NCBI GenBank assembly: GCA_028826165.1
Contig: JAPDFW010000116.1
Span: forward strand, 1-64,000
Origin: Anaeramoeba ignava
Taxonomy: Eukaryota > Metamonada > Anaeramoebidae
Length of the DNA stretch: 64,000 nt
Direction of reading: 5' to 3'
Numbering within the stretch: position 1 is the stretch's first letter; every line of letters begins with the position of its first letter. The notes beneath the pieces are model-generated. The model was not told where the DNA came from. It was given only the letters and a program-made list of their open reading frames with translations, and did not search any database. Made by a program: the position numbers and the translations under genes. Shown here piece by piece: positions 1-12,322 of this stretch.

Positions 1-3000
1 TATATTGATTCACTTATCATTTGTTAATTTAGAAGTATCAATTAAAAATTCTTGTTAAATCTTCTACTTGATTATTTAAAAAGAAACAAAATATCCATAA
101 TAATATCCATCTGGATTTAATATCTTATTTTGTTCTTCTTTTCTTGAATATCCATTTTTGAAAAATTTTATCAAATTTCTTTTTAATTTGTTCTTTTCTT
201 GAATATTTTCCAAATGTTTTTATTGTAAAAAATCATATTCTTGAAATATTTGTTCTGAAATATATTTTTGAATTTCTTCATTTTTAATTTTTGAATATTT
301 GTTTGAATCTTGAATAATATAATGAATATTTAAAAATAAAATTTTTGATATTCTTCAAATAAATCATTTATATGTTCAATTTCTGGAAAGAATCTTTTTT
401 CATTGATAATAAATTTGTTTTGTTTTTTTGTTAAATCAAAATCATTTGTGTATTGGAAAAGAGTTAATAAAAATGTGAAACTCATCCATTTTAAATCATT
501 TTCTTTAAATGTAAAATAATCTTTTAAATAATTGAAAATATTTTTCTTAAATTTTCATCTTTTTCTAATAATTTGAAAATATAACTAAATAATATTGAAA
601 ATAAATTTGGAAATTGAAATTCATTTTGATCTATTCCAAAAATTTGATTTTGATTTTGATTTTGATTTTGATTTTGATTTTGATTTTGATTTTGATTTTG
701 ATTTTGATTTTGATTTTGATTTTGATTTTGATTTTGATTTTGATTTTGATTTTGATTTTGATTTTGATTTTGATTTTGATTTTGATTTTGATTTTGATTT
801 TGATTTTGATTTTGATTTTGATTTTGATTTTGATTTTGATTTTGATTTAGATTTATTCCAAAAATTTCATTTTGATTTTGATTTTGATTTTGATTTTGAT
901 TTTGATTTTGATTTTGATTTTGATTTTGATTTTGATTTTGATTAATTAATTTTTTTGTAATAATTTTGAAATTGTTCAAGAATGAATTTATTTTTTCTTT
1001 TTTTTGAATTTGTTTTATAATAATTTGGAAATAATTTTCAAATAAATTAATTTTTTCATTTTGATTTTTACATAATTGAGAAATATCAATAATAGATTCC
1101 GAATGTTTATCATTTTTGGAAAGTTTAAAATTTTGAAATAAATTTTGAAATTCTTGAGTTTGATTAATTTCTTGTAAATTATATTTGTTGAGAAATAATA
1201 TGTAAATTTCCATCCATTTATCAAATAATTTTTTAAAATCTTTTTTAAAATCTTTTTCAAATTCTTTCATTTTTTTCATTTCAATTATAAATTCATAAAT
1301 TTTATCAAGTGGAATTGAAATAATTGTTAAATCATTTGATAAATTGTGATTATTTAAATAATTTTCAATAATTTCAATTTGTTTTTTGATAAATTTTGAA
1401 ATTAGATTTTCTTTTTGAATTTGAATTTGGATTTGAATTTGAATTTCTTTTTCTATTTCTTTTTCTTTTAAATCTCTTTTATCAATATTCAAACAATATT
1501 TATAAATTTCATAAATTTTTTGAAATATATTCCAATTAATTTTTTGTGAAATTTCTTTTAATGATAAATTTGTTAAATCTTCATTTTTTTCAAATTGATA
1601 AATGAAATCAGAAATATTTCCAATATATTCTTCTAAAAACTTTTGTTCTTCTTTTGTAAAAGATATTTTTGTAAAATCACTCATAAATGCTTCTAGAAAT
1701 ATTTGTGAACCTATTTTAGGATTAGTTGAATATCTTTCAGACCATTTAATAATAGGTTTTTCTATAATTTCTTGAATTATTTTGTTTTCTTCTTCTTGTT
1801 GTTTTGTTTCTTCAAATAATTTGAAATAAAAATATTGGAAAAATGGGAAATTTGAATTATTAAATTGATAAGTAAGAATATTTTGGAAATGTGGAATTTT
1901 TAAATTTTTGAATATCTTTTCCCATAATTTTTGAATTTCATTGGTGTTTTTTTGATTAATAGGAAAAAGTTTGAAATTATCATTAATCATAATATTACTG
2001 AATAAAATAGCAAATATAGTTTCTAATTTTTCTTTAAATTTAAATTGAATAAATGAAGTTAATGATTCATTTCTTCTTTTCTTTTCAAATTTTTCATTAA
2101 TATTCCATTCATATAATTTGATATTTCCATTTGTTCCTTTTTGGATCATTTCTCTTATTTTTTTCATTAAAATTTCTTTGTTTTTTGATAATTTCATTTC
2201 TTCAAAAAATGTTTTGGTTTTTTCAATTTTTTTCTTTGAATTTAAAAATTTAAGAATAGAAATTGGAATAATTAATTCAAATATTTTTTCCCAATTTTCT
2301 TCAATAACTTTTTCTAAATAATTTCCAGGGAATGTTGTTTTCAAATCAATATTCATTTCAAAATCATATTGGAAAATATCATCAATATAATAATATTCAA
2401 AATTTTTTTCAAATGAAAAATGGAATGTATTTGTTTCTTCTTGATTTGATGAAATATGAACAATAAACATAAGAAAGCATTTAATTTCTTCTTTTTCTTT
2501 TTCAATTATATTTTCAATTAAATGTTTGAATTGATAAAATATTTTTCTGATAAATTTCTTGTTGGTGTAAAATGAATAATTAAAAATGAAATTTGGATCT
2601 TTTTTCTTTGATTCTTCTTATCCATTTGATGATTTTGATTTGATTTTTGAGGAAATATTCCAAGAATATCTTTAATTTTCTTTTTGAAATCTTTTTCATT
2701 ATCAAATTCAGAAATATTTAATTCTTCAATATTAAATCCTTTAATTTCAATATTTTTTGATTTTGATTTTAATGATGATAATGTTAAAATGATTGATTTT
2801 TGAATTTTCTTTGGTTTTAATTCATTTTGAATTAATTCATTTAAATTATTATGATATAAACTATTATATCTTTCACAAAAATATTTTAAATATAAATATT
2901 CATTTATTCCCATTTCTAATTCAATTTCAATTTCATTTTCATTTTCATTTTCTTTTTGATTTTGATTTTGATTTTTATTTTCTTTTTCATTTTGATTTTC

Positions 3001-6000
3001 CTTTTCAATTTGATTTTCATTTTTCGAATTTTGGATTTAAATTGTTGAATTTTTGTTGTATTAAAAAATATTTTCAAAATTACAAACTCTCATCCACATA
3101 TTAACTCCTTCAAAAATCAAAAATTGTTTTATTTTCTTTCATTCTTATTTTCTTTTTGAAATTATTTCTTGAAGTTTTATTGCAAGTGATGGAAATAATC
3201 CAGAATGATAAGAAACAATTAAATCTTCTTTTTTAATTTTTGAATATTCACAAATTTTTTTGATTATTTCTTTTTGTTGTTCATAAAATTTTCGAATAAT
3301 TCCAAATTCAATAAATTCATCTAATTTCAATAAATATTTTTCAAATCTATTTAAAATAGCTGGTGTTTCATTATGATAAGCATGACTTTTATCACAAATT
3401 GAAATTAATCTGAAATTAGGATCAATTTTAATTAAATTTCCAATATTTCCCATTGAAATTTGTGCATAAAGATTATTTCCTTCTTTGATATAATTTTGAT
3501 TTAATAAATCATATAAAGGTAGAAATAAATCGTTATTATTATATAAAATAATTATTCCTCCTTTTCTTATTGAATTTTCAACTTTATGTAAATCTTTAAT
3601 AATTTTAACTTTTGTTTGATCTTTTGGGAAAGAATTTCCAAAAACAACACTAATTTTTCTTCCTTCTTCTTCAATTAAACTTTCAATAATTTGTAAAAAT
3701 AATTGGTAAATTTAAAGTTTCATCAATTAAAATCATCATATTTCTTGAAAAATCTGAAATTTTATTTGGATTATTTAATCCATAATTTTCAAATATTCTT
3801 TTTTGAATATTTTGAGAAATGAGTTCTTTTGTTGTTATTTTTGTTAATGATATTAAATTTAATGAATTGGATTCATTTTGAAATTGAGAAATATTTTGAA
3901 TAATTTCTGGTTTGGAATTAAAATTTCTTAATAAAGCATTTGAAATTAAATCTGGATTATTATAAGAAATGTTATGAGTTATATAAGAATATCCAATCAT
4001 TTTAACAAAATAATAAAAATCTCTAAGTCCAAAATAAGGTTTCCATTCTGAATCTTTTTCTTTTTCTTTTTGATTTTTGATAATATTTTTGTAAATTCTT
4101 GAAAGACTATCTGCAAATAGTTCTGGGATTTTAGAATTCATTCCTGTATTTTCTGAACATAATATTTGTTGAGCTGTTGTTTCAATTTCTGTTATTGAAT
4201 CTCTATAAATAAGAATTCCTCTATTCATATTACTTGGATCTAAAATCCAATTTGATATTGAAACAACTGAAACTGTTTTCATTTCTTTTAAAATATCTTC
4301 TAATTTTTCATTTTCATTTTTATTTTTATTTTGATTTTGATTTTTATTTTGATTTTGATTTTGATTTTGATTTTGATTTTGATTTTCATTTTCATTTTGA
4401 TTTTCATTTTGATTTTGATTTTGATTTTGATTTTGATTTTGATTTTGATTTTCATTTTGATTTTGATTTTGATTTTGATTTTGATTTTCATTTTGATTAA
4501 ATCTTTTTTGAAGTCTTTTTGATAATTCTTTTTCTGATTCTTCAAGTTTTGAATGAAGTGTTTTAAGTGGAAATTCAGAACTCCATTCTGCAAGTGCAAT
4601 TTCATCAAGAACAACAACTCCTAAATTATTTTCATTTTCTGTATTTTGTTTAGCTAATTTGAAAACTTCTTCAATTTCTTTATTTGTTGTTATTTGTGAA
4701 CATTGAATAAAAGATTGATAAAGAGATCTAAGGTTAAGTTTTCTTAATAATTCATTAATTTCAAATGGTGGTTTAAAAGATTTTAAAATGACTTCAAGAG
4801 AAATTGATTTTGAAGTTCCTATTTATTATTTAATTAATTTAAATTTTTAATTTTAATTTTAAATTATAAATTATAATTTTAAATTATAATTTTTTACCTG
4901 GTTTCCCAATAATAAATAAAGGTATTTGAGTATAAATTGAAATATAAAGCAATAAACAATTTTCTTTTAATGCTGTATTTTTTGCAATCATTTTTTCTTT
5001 AAAATTATAATCTAAATTTTCAATTAAATTTGTTTTAGCATTTTCAATCATTTCTTTATAATCTTTTGATTTTCCATTTCCAAAAATTTTAATCGAATAT
5101 TTTTTTCTTTTTTTTTGATTTTTTTCTCTAACTTCATAACAAACAAAAAGAGATAAATAAATTGCTTTTTGAATTATTATTCCAATTTCTTCTTTTTTTT
5201 CTTTAATCTGTTTTAAATCAATTTGTTTTAAATCAATTTTATCTTTTAATAAAATTATACCAGCTCTTGATCTTGATTCATAAATCCATCTAAATATTCT
5301 AAGAGTTCTTGAAATATCTCTAAGTGAAACTTTTGAAGCTAAATTCTTTTTTTCATTTTGGTTTTGATTTTGATTTTGGTTTTGATTTTGATTTTCTTCT
5401 TCTCTAATATATTGATGAGATTTTTGAATATATTCAATAAAATTTTCCATAAATTCTTTGATTCTTTTAATATCTTCTTCTTTTTTAAAAATAGAATCAA
5501 ATGTATTTTTAACCATTTTTTGAATATAAGGTAATTCTTGTTCTTTTTGAAGTGAATTAAAATTTAATATTTGTTTTTGTAAAGAATCTGGAAGTTTTTG
5601 AACTCTATAAACTGATTTTTGAATTTTCTTATTTTCTTCATTTTCATCATCTTTTTGATAAAATAATCCAAATCTTTCATATTCTTTTCTATCCATTTCA
5701 CTTCTTTTTCTATATGGATTAATTGCTGCTATTAATCTTATATTTGTTGATATCTTTTTCTCATTAAACATTTTATCAATAAATAAATATTTGAAAATTG
5801 GAATAAAAGATTTTGGAGCTGTATTTAATTCATCAAAAAGTATTATAAATGGTTTTGGAAAATATTTTTCTCCTTCTTCAATTAAATTTTGAATATCTTT
5901 TTTCTTTATAGAATTATTAACATTTAATGTTTTGATTTTTTGTTCCAAAATAGTTTCAAATAAATATTCAATTAATGAAGTTTTTCCACATCCAGTTTCT

Positions 6001-9000
6001 CCACTTATAATTGTTGGAAGATTAACAAAATTTCTGAATTGAAGAAATAACATTTTAGAAACATTATCAAAAGTAAGAACATATTTTGATTTTCCTTTTT
6101 TATGTTCTTCAATTAATTCTTTATCAATTTCTTTTGGATTAAGAGTAGAGAAAAATTCGAAAATTCTTTCAATTTCTTCTTTAGAATTGAAAGTATCAGA
6201 AAATTTTGATTCTACTAAACCTAAATTTATTGTTATTTTTTCAGGATTGTATAATAAGGGAGAATTTTTTGAATATTTTTTTATAAATATTCCAAATCCT
6301 GAAAAAAAATGATCTAATTTTTGTTCGTTTGTTGATTTAATTGAAATTGGAATAATATTTTCATTTTCATTTTTAAATTGTAATTTTGGAAGAAAAGTAT
6401 AAAAATTATCAAAAATATTTTTGTTTTCTGATAATAAAGGAAATAAAATAAATCTTGAAATTGAAAGAAACCAACTTTTAAGGATTGATCTTGTTAATTT
6501 TTTCGATTTCTTTTCTTTGACTTTTAGAAAATCCCATTCTAATATTAAATTAATAAATACTTTTAATGAATTCCAAAATTGTGATAATAATCTAAATGTG
6601 TAAATATTTTTCATATTTCCTCTATTAAATTGATTTAAAACAATAGAAATATTTTTTTCAATTAATTCAATAAATCTTTTTGGATTTGGTTTATCATCTT
6701 TTTCTAATATTTCTTTAATATTTTCAATTCTATCTGGTTCATTTAGAATTTGTTTATCTTCTAATTTTATCATTAAATTTGCAACTTTTTTTAATTTTTC
6801 ATCTTCTTTTTCAATTATTTTTTGATTTGAATCAATTTCATAATTTTGGAAAACAAAAGAATCTTTGTTATAATTTAAATAATGTAAATTAAATTGATAA
6901 AGTGGATAAAAAGAATTCCACATTTTTTCATTTCGATTTTCATTTTGATTTTGAATTTGATTTTGATTTTGATTTTGATTTTGATTTTGATTTTGATTTT
7001 GAGTTTGAATTTGATTTTGATTTTGATTTTGATTTTGATTTTGATTTTGATTTTGATTTTGATTTTGATTTTGATTTTGATTTTGATTTTGATTTTGATT
7101 TTGATTTTGATTTTGATTTTGATTTTGATTTTGATTTTGATTTTGATTTTGATTTTGATTTTGATTTTGATTTTGATTTTGATTTTGATTTTGATTTTGA
7201 TACTTTTCTTGTTTATTAGGAATTTCAAATAAAAGAATTATGTTTGATTGAATATTCCAACAAAGAGATTTTGATGATTTTGGATTTGAATTTTCAATAG
7301 ATCCCCACATTGTAAGTTGCCAAATTGCATCTGAAATTTCAATAGAACATTTATTTGGAAATTCAATATGAATGAATATTGTTTCTTTTTCTTTTTCTTT
7401 TTCTTTTAATTGATTTGTAATTTGATTTAATTTAGAAATCATTTCAGAAATTGTTCCTTTATTAAGTTGAATAATTTGATATTTATAATTATTTGTTTTT
7501 CCTTTAAAATCAAAACAAAATTTTCTAATTTGAAAACTTTTTCCTTCACCTGTAAAATTTGAATAAAAAACATAAATATTGCGATAAATTGGTGAACATT
7601 CGATAATTTGTTTCAGATTTTTGTTAATTTCATCTCCAAAATCAATATTTAATTCTCCTTCTTGAAGTAAAGAAGATAAAAATGTTTTTTCTTGTTTTTG
7701 ATAAAATTCAAATATTATCATTGGTATTTTTGTAACGAAATCAATTGAATTTGTTTCAGAAATTAGAATATTTTGACATTTTTGAGATAATCTATCAGCA
7801 TGAATTATTGAAAATAATAATGAAAAAGAACCATTATTTTCTTGTATTTCATTATAATATTTATAAATTGAGAAAAAATTAATTATATCTTCAGGTTTTG
7901 TATTTGAATTACAAATCAAAATTTGTTCTCTTAATGGAAAATATTTTAAATATAAATAATAAATCATTGTAACATAATTCAATATTTTTGAATCTTCTGT
8001 AATTTTTATAATAAATATTTTTGGATTTCGAATTGATCCATCTCTTTTTTCATCGATTTGTTTTTTCAATTTAAATTGGATTTTTTGAAGATTTATGTTT
8101 TTTTCTATAATTGATAAATTTATTTTGGAAATGGAATCTTGAATAAATTTTAAGGAGAAACCTTCTTCAATTTTTTGAAAAAAAGATTTTGAAAAATCAA
8201 TTAAATCAATTTTTTCAAATTCTGGATTTATATATTCCATAAAATTTATTTTGTTAGTTCTTTTTTCTCCATTAATTAATCTGATAATTGATTTAAAAAT
8301 TTCATTTTGATTTTGATTTTGATTTTGATTTTGATTTTGATTTTGATAAATTAAAAGAAGTTGTTGATTGGTTAAAATTCCTTTTAAAGGTATTTCTTTT
8401 AATTTTTCTTCATCTTCTTTCCATTTTTTAAGATTTTCTTCAATTTTGTTATTAAATTGGTTTAATTCTTCGGAATAATCAAGTTTTTTTGATTTTTTTG
8501 AGTTTTGTTTGATTTTAAAAGGTTTATCAATTTCTTGAATTTTTTGATAATATTGAATTGGAATAAATCTTTTCAAATTTTGATAAATTTTATCAATAGT
8601 TTTAAATAATTCTTCATATTGTTGAATTAAAATATATTCTTTTTTTCGATTTTTTGATTGATTTTCTTGATTATCTCCCAATGCAATTTTTGGTTTTTTA
8701 TCTAATGCAACACTTAACATATTGATAAAATCTTCAATATTTCTTTCATTTGATTTTTCTGTTTGAATAATACATTTAAATAATGGTTCTTTCAAATAAA
8801 AAATTAATTTGCATCCTTTTTCAAAAATATTGGAAATATCTTGAAGTAAATTTGTAGATGAATATGTAAATTGTTGAATATCGAGTAATGGGAAATATTT
8901 AATCAATAATTTTACATCAATTTCTTCTTTTGTTTTTTCTTGAAATTTTATTTTCTTGATTTCATTTTGTAAAGAATGAAGATCATTAAATTTGTTTGAT

Positions 9001-12000
9001 AAAAGTATTGGTTTAAAAATATTTTTGAGACTAATTAAAGATTTTTTAAATTCTTTGTATAGAATAAAATCAATTGATTTTAATTTTTTCATTTCATTTT
9101 GAATTTCATTTTCATTTTTTGATTTTAACCAAATTAAGATTTCTTCACTACTTGATATTTGTTGAGAATTATTATTTGATGGAAATAATTCAATGATAAA
9201 TTCAAGAAGTTTATAATCAATATTAATTTTTTGATTCATTTCTTTTTCAAAATCATTTATTTGATTAATTTTCTTTTCTTTCCAAATATTTTGTAATTGT
9301 TCGATTTCTTTGGTTTGATTTGAATTAATTTCATTTCTTTCCAAAAAAATATTAAGGAAATTGGTAATTGAATTTATATTATTAATTATTTTTCTAATTT
9401 GGAAAAATTTTAAGATTTTTTTTTTGATTTTTTGAATTTTGATTTCTTCAATTTTTGGGAAATTGTTTTTTGTTAATAATTCAGAAATGAATTGTTCTTT
9501 GTTTAATGGGAATTTTTCATTTAATTCTTCCAATTTTGTTTCCATATTAATACTATTTTTCCATTTTTGCCAATTTGATTCTACTTTTTTACAAATTTTT
9601 AGAATTGATAATTTTTTGATTTCTTGATTTTGGTTTTGAAGAAATTCTTGAAATTGTTCTCTAAAAAATAAATTTTGATGAAATAAATCAATTGAATTGA
9701 TTTTTCTGTTTTCAATATTTTGGAAAAAATTTGAAAATTCATTTAAGGTTATTTCTCCTGATTTGATTTTTTCCCAATCTTTAAATTCTTTAATTATTTT
9801 TTCATCTTCAAAATTATCAAAAAATTCCTTCATTTTAGAAAGTTTATGATTTAAACTATTCAATTCCTTTTTGTTTTTTTTAATTTCATTTTGATTTTGT
9901 TCTTTTGTTTCTTCAATTTCATTAAATAAATTGAATATTTCATTAAATTTATTTTCATTAATAAGATAAAAATTAAAATCAGATATTGTTGCTTTTTCAG
10001 GTGATTTTAATTTTTGGAAATATTGATATAATTCTTTTTGATAATTTTTCAGTTCTTCATGAAATTTTTGAGTATCTTTTGAAACATTAATTGGTAAATA
10101 TTTGTTTATAGGTTTACTTTTTTGAAAGTTTAAAAACCAAATTATTGATTTTTTCCATAACTCTTGAAGTTTTCCATTTTCTTTAAAAATATCAATCCAA
10201 GTAATTTTTTGATTTTGATTTTGATCTTTCTTTTTCTTTTTTCTTTGATTTTGATTTTGATTTTGATCTTGGGAATTCAATTTTTTTCTCCAAATTTCTA
10301 ATTGAATTGATAAAGGAAGATATTTTATAAAATCAATTCTCATTAAATTTTGGAAATCATTTATTGAATCATTTTCACATAATTCTTGGATTTGATTTTC
10401 AAACTTTTCAATAAATTCTGCTCTTGGTTGATCTTTTTGAATTGCATTATTATTATAATTTTGGAATTCTTCAGATTTGAAAATTGAAATTGAATTTAAA
10501 ATCTTTTGGAGATAATTATTTTTTTTAAAGGAAGGTTGATTTAAAATTGAATCATTGATCACATTTGGAATAATAGTTGCAACTTGAATTATTTCATGTC
10601 TATTCCATTTATATTCATTTTTTTTAAAACTAAGGAAACATTCCATCCAAAATCGAAAACATTCTAATAAATTTGGAAATTTTGTAATTTTTAACTTATT
10701 TTGGAAATCTGGATTTAAAATAAGATAAACCTTTGATTTTTGAAAGAACTTTGAATAAATAAAATCAAACCAAATTTTGTTTTTATAACTGAATTTGTTT
10801 GAGAAAATTAATTCTAAAATTTGATTTGTTAATTTGAATTTTGTTTTTGATTGAAGATAAAATGAAATGATATTTTTAATATGAGAATTTTGGATAATTT
10901 CTTTTGATGGTGTAAATTCTTGGTTAAAATGGATGTAAAGAGGAAGAAATTCAAGATTTGAATTATCAATACATTTTGAATTATAATTATAAAGGAATTG
11001 ATTTAAGAATGAAAAAAGATTTTGATTTTGAGTATTTTGATGAGAAGAAATAATAATTTCATTTGCTTTTTGAAAATCTTGTTGTGTGCATTCATTAAAA
11101 ATTTTGGAAACAGAAGATTCACTATATTTTAATCCAATAACAAATAACATTCTTGCAAGAATTTCAGGATTTGATTTGAAAATAAGTTGAGTTTTCTCTT
11201 TAATTTCAAGTTTTTGTTTTTGGAATTGATCAAGAAGTTGCAGAAAATATTCAAAATCTGAAATGTATTCTTTTTGAATTGTATAATTAATAATAGCATC
11301 AATTATTCTTGCTCCTTTTTTTTTCTCTTTTTCACTTAAATCATAAATAATTGTTTTTGGATTTTGATTTTGATTTTGATTTTGAATTTGAATTTGAATT
11401 TGAATTTTTTTGGATTCTTGATTATTGATTGAATAAGAAATATTTTTTGAAGAAGAAATAAAATTGAAAAAATAAACATTTTTATAAGTAAAAACATTTT
11501 CAGCTTCTTTTTTTTCAGGTTCTAAAATATAAAGTTTTGGTTTTTTTTCTTTTTGAGCAAATAAAATGAACAAAATTTCTTTTTCTTTTTCTTTTTCTTT
11601 TTCATTTTCTTTTTGTAATTTGAATCTGAATTTTGGAATCTGAATTTTTAGAATTTGATTTTGATTTTGATTCTTTTTGATTTTCGGTTTGATTTTGATT
11701 TATATTTTTGATTTTGGTTTTGATTTTGATTTTTTTTTTTTTTTTCTTTTTTTTGATTTTCATTTTGGTTTTGATTTTTGGTTTTGGTTTTAATTTTGAT
11801 TTTGATTTTGAATTTGGTTTTGATTTTGGTTTGTGTTTGTGTTTGATTTGTGTTTGTGTTTTTGTTTGTGTTTTGTTTTTTTGTGTTTGTGTTTTGATTT
11901 TGTTTTTGTGTTTGTTTGTTTGTATTTGTGTTTGTGTTTATGTTTGTGTTTGTGTTTGTGTTTGTGTTTGTGTTTGTGTTTGTGTTTGTGTTTGTGTTTG

Positions 12001-12040
12001 TGTTTGTGTTTGTGTTTGATTTTGAATTACTTTGGTTCAT
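1..12040 (-). CDS. RNF213 (mysterin)-like giant AAA+ protein, 3' end outside window
   Basis: In animals RNF213 is a dynein-like AAA+ ATPase with a ubiquitin-ligase module, acting on lipid droplets and intracellular microbes. An uninterrupted frame runs from 11573 to a 79-nt intron at 4819-4897. First AAA unit: Walker A GETGCGKT near residue 1857, Walker B ILFDELN near 1910, then AAINPYR and VYRVQKLPDSL. Second AAA unit: P-loop GKPG|TSKS split by the intron, Walker B VVVLDEIALAEWS, then ISNWILDPSNMNRGI. Later FGNSFPKDQ and DPNFRLI match the family. Residue 1 at 11573 is a TTG inside a longer open frame. The likely start is the ATG at 12040 (MNQSNSKS, then a Thr-Asn tract), because a promoter-like element lies just upstream; a frame change or intron in 11650-11720 is then required. 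Below 3710 the frame must change about eight times (near 150, 225, 360, 530, 2544, 3000-3060, 3110-3140, 3697). The RING is not in the window. Family call is firm; start and 3' integrity are not. Confidence 0.85.
643..943 (-). repeat. (TTTTGA)n hexanucleotide tract coding for (Gln-Asn)n
   Basis: About 48 hexamers are read on the minus strand as CAA AAT inside the RNF213-like frame, broken once by a short IFGINL-type spacer near 848-868. Change by whole hexamers keeps the frame. Confidence 0.9.
4311..4498 (-). repeat. (TTTTGA)n/(TTTTCA)n tract coding for an N/Q/E-rich linker
   Basis: The hexamer array lies inside the second AAA unit of the RNF213-like protein, between the LKTLHSKLEE region and the ISNWILDP motif. 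Normal family members have only a short loop here. Confidence 0.8.
4819..4897 (-). other. Spliceosomal intron in the second P-loop of the RNF213-like gene
   Basis: Sense strand: CCAG|GTAAAA donor and AATAG|GAACTT acceptor. Removal joins G and GA into a Gly codon and restores GKPGTSKS, the expected second Walker A motif. Length is 79 nt. Confidence 0.85.
6946..7200 (-). repeat. (TTTTGA)n tract coding for (Gln-Asn)n
   Basis: Roughly 42 hexamers inside the long RNF213-like open frame, N-terminal to the first P-loop. The frame stays open across it. A shorter copy occurs at 8310-8345. Confidence 0.9.
11650..12018 (-). repeat. Hexamer-rich tract: Thr-Asn repeat and degenerate Lys/Asn/Gln repeats
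   Basis: From 12018 down to about 11820 the unit is mainly TTTGTG (minus-strand ACAAAC, Thr-Asn). It then grades into TTTTGA-type units. It probably encodes the low-complexity N-terminus of the RNF213-like protein; the reading frame is not continuous into the main frame as given. Confidence 0.6.
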
Positions 12041-12080
12041 TTCCAGTTAAAATAAATGAAAATTTTTTAAAAAAAAAACA

Positions 12081-12106
12081 GGAAAAAAAATGAAAAAAAT
12101 TTTTTT
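12081..12106 (-). promoter_or_regulatory. Putative T-run/CAT/T-run promoter element, RNF213-like gene
   Basis: Sense strand reads TTTTTTTCATTTTTTTTCC about 41 bp upstream of the ATG at 12040. The same core recurs before every gene with a recognisable start in this window. It supports 12040 as the true 5' end. Confidence 0.5.
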
Positions 12107-12117
12107 CCGGTTTTTCA

Positions 12118-12255
12118 ATTAAAATTAAAATTAAAATTAAAATTAAAATTAAAATTAAAATTAAAATTAAAATTAAAATTAAAATTAAAATTAAAATTAA
12201 AATTAAAATTAAAATTAAATTAGAATTAAAATCAAAATTAAAATTAAAATTAAAA
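12118..12255. repeat. (AAAATT)n tract between divergent genes
   Basis: About 20 near-perfect AAAATT hexamers lie between the RNF213-like and TFIIB promoter elements. No gene seen in it. Confidence 0.9.
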
Positions 12256-12291
12256 TTTTTCATTTTTCATTTTTCATTTTTCATTTTTCAT
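12256..12291 (+). promoter_or_regulatory. Putative promoter element, TFIIB
   Basis: Five consecutive TTTTTCAT units end 31 bp upstream of the ATG at 12323. Confidence 0.5.
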
Positions 12292-12322
12292 AAATTTTTG
12301 TAAAAAAATAAAATAAACATAA

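Noticed and set aside
595-945. Plus-strand frames of (Phe-Asp)n and (Ile-Leu)n
   Set aside because: Antisense or off-frame readings of the TTTTGA tract inside the RNF213-like gene.
6875-7232. Long (Lys-Ile)n, (Ile-Leu)n and (Phe-Asp)n frames
   Set aside because: Other frames of a coding hexamer tract; no start context or promoter element.
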